NCBI RefSeq assembly: GCF_014898055.3
Contig: NW_023601433.1
Span: 82,221,106 to 82,285,105 of the forward strand
Source: Talpa occidentalis
Lineage: Eukaryota > Chordata > Mammalia > Eulipotyphla > Talpidae
Reading direction: 5' to 3'
Length of the DNA stretch: 64,000 bases
Shown here piece after piece: positions 62,870-64,000 of the stretch (its first letter is position 1; every line of letters begins with the position of its first letter). The notes under the pieces were generated by a model. It was not told where the DNA came from and made no database searches. It worked only from the letters and a program-made list of their open reading frames with translations. The position numbers were made by a program, and so were the translations under genes.

Positions 62870-63564
62870 TTTTCTGTTTTCCCTAGTAGAGTCCGCAACG
62901 TTATTTTCAACGGAGAGCCCCAGTGGACTACAAAAATGGAATAGCCTGGAAAAAAGAAATGAGCTGAAGTGGGAATGCTTATTCAGTGATTTCAGTGGGA
63001 ATGATTTATGCATGTGAAATAGATCAACCTAGTCACAAAATATAACTTCACTAGCTGTGTTCTCACTCCTTTGGAAATGGACTCACTCCATTTTAGTGTT
63101 ATTTCTTTGCTCGCTATTTATTTATTTATCTTTGTCTTTGTTGTGTTACAATCTTGTAAACTTGCCGAGGATCATAAATTCCTTTGCAAACTGCGATATG
63201 CTGATTTAGGGGGTCTTGATTACAAGTGTGTAAAACTGAAATTCCAAAGAGTTTATTATTACTATTCACCAATATAACACGGATGACGGTGTTTTTATTG
63301 TTATTAAGCAACAAGAACAGCAACAAAAGCAATTATAAGCAGAGTTAATCTCTCCCAGATTTCTGATCTTAAAAACCTAAAAAAAAAAAAAGAAAGAGGA
63401 GACTTTATTCCTAAATGTCTATCCCAATAGTAGGATATAATTACAGTAAAAAATCATTTGTTCTCATGCCTGAAGCGGCCATCAAATTCTTTCCGAATCT
63501 TGAAATGGGGGAATAGCATTTGGTAGTGTGGGCTGAGAAGCAGGAAGCGGCCTTCTAAAAAGGA
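62870..63564. other. Repeat-free sequence
   Basis: AT-rich with short (TTTA)n (63116-63129) and an A12 run at 63381. No exon or RNA gene is recognised. Confidence 0.4.
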
Positions 63565-63578
63565 CCAGCAGGTGGCAC
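63565..63578 (+). promoter_or_regulatory. Strong CTCF-type motif, plus orientation
   Basis: CCAGCAGGTGGCAC matches CCASYAGRKGGCR at every position. It is the best match I find in the window, outside repeats and in the same orientation as the sites at 52643 and 60992. Confidence 0.65.
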
Positions 63579-64000
63579 TCCACCCCTGGTTACGGCTCCT
63601 GGGCCTGATTTTTTGGTGTGGTTCTTGGTCTTTTGGAGGAGGGTGTGGACAGTCAGTTCTGAACAGTCAACAATCGTCAGGAGACCTAGGAAGGAGGAAA
63701 GTGATTGAGCCAAGTTGCTGCACTTGGAGGTCGTGGGCCTGGCTTGCTTTTGAGAAGCTTGCTAGAGCTAGAAAAGAACATTTATCTTGGTGTGGGTGTA
63801 TTTTGGCCTGCCACCATTGAGCAGAAAACAAAACTGTGACTTTGTAGGATTATCCAAATCCTTTCAAGCATTCAGGAAAGATGGATTCTTTGGTTAGTGG
63901 TGTAATTACAACACCTTCACACACCCTGTGGTAATGAAAGGCATTTTGTTTTTTCTCAAGCCTTTTAATCAAAATTTTTGTTAAGCGTGAATCACAAGGA
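63579..64000. other. Repeat-free sequence to the window end
   Basis: Mixed composition with no recognised repeat. An 82-codon plus-strand frame (63572-63820) overlaps the CTCF site; it is Trp/Cys-rich and without family resemblance. Confidence 0.4.

Noticed and set aside
1..64000. CRISPR array, operon, riboswitch, phage or plasmid origin
   Set aside because: The window is mammalian: MIR, L2, L1, MaLR, hAT MITEs and Pol III SINEs throughout. No direct-repeat/spacer array or bacterial gene organisation is present.

Overview
This window is nuclear DNA from a placental mammal, almost certainly intergenic or deep intronic. About half of it is recognisable mammalian interspersed repeat: ancient MIR and L2, hAT-type MITEs, MaLR (MLT1-like) LTRs, several L1 generations and one solo LTR. 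I found no protein-coding gene, rRNA gene, functional tRNA gene or CRISPR array that I can support. The open reading frames I examined fall in repeats or low-complexity sequence, or lack splice, domain or composition evidence.

The lineage marker is a roughly 265-290 bp tRNA-derived SINE present in ten copies. It has a Pol III A box and B box in the head, a C/T-rich body and a TAAATAAATC...A-tail. Two copies (16395 and 30919) belong to a young, GC-rich, CpG-containing subfamily with clean target-site duplications; the other eight are older and more diverged. It is not a primate Alu, rodent B1/B2, ruminant BOV, pig PRE, whale CHR, horse ERE or bat VES sequence as I know them. Together with the L1 types it suggests a laurasiatherian lineage without a familiar SINE (a pangolin is one guess), but I cannot name the species from sequence alone.

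Layout. 1-5.6 kb: L2, L1 3' ends, MIR, the first copy of an unclassified 0.6 kb repeat, and a MaLR LTR. 5.6-13 kb: moderately GC-rich unique sequence with three SINEs, a solo LTR with matching inverted termini and an L1 whose 5' part is inverted. 13.2-14.9 kb: repeat-poor block. 15-25.7 kb: L2, MLT1, nested L1/SINE/MLT1, hAT MITEs and a 1.2 kb antisense L1. 26-38 kb: second copy of the unclassified repeat, a repeat-poor block at 27.6-28 kb, MIR/L2, a young SINE, an L1 3' end, a repeat-poor block at 32.7-33 kb and an MLT1. 38-56.7 kb: L1, SINEs, many MIR/L2, a MaLR interrupted by a MITE, and simple repeats.

56.7-64 kb is different. I see no interspersed repeats there, only microsatellites and homopolymers. 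It is rich in AT-rich homeodomain-type motifs and contains a compact CpG cluster (about 60.95-61.06 kb) and two good CTCF-type motifs (60992 and 63565). This looks like the regulatory flank of a developmental gene lying outside the window; that is inference, since no exon was found. Further CTCF-like matches lie at 29545 (opposite strand) and 52643. No new biological system is evident; the most interesting material is the putative regulatory block and the histories of the nested transposons.
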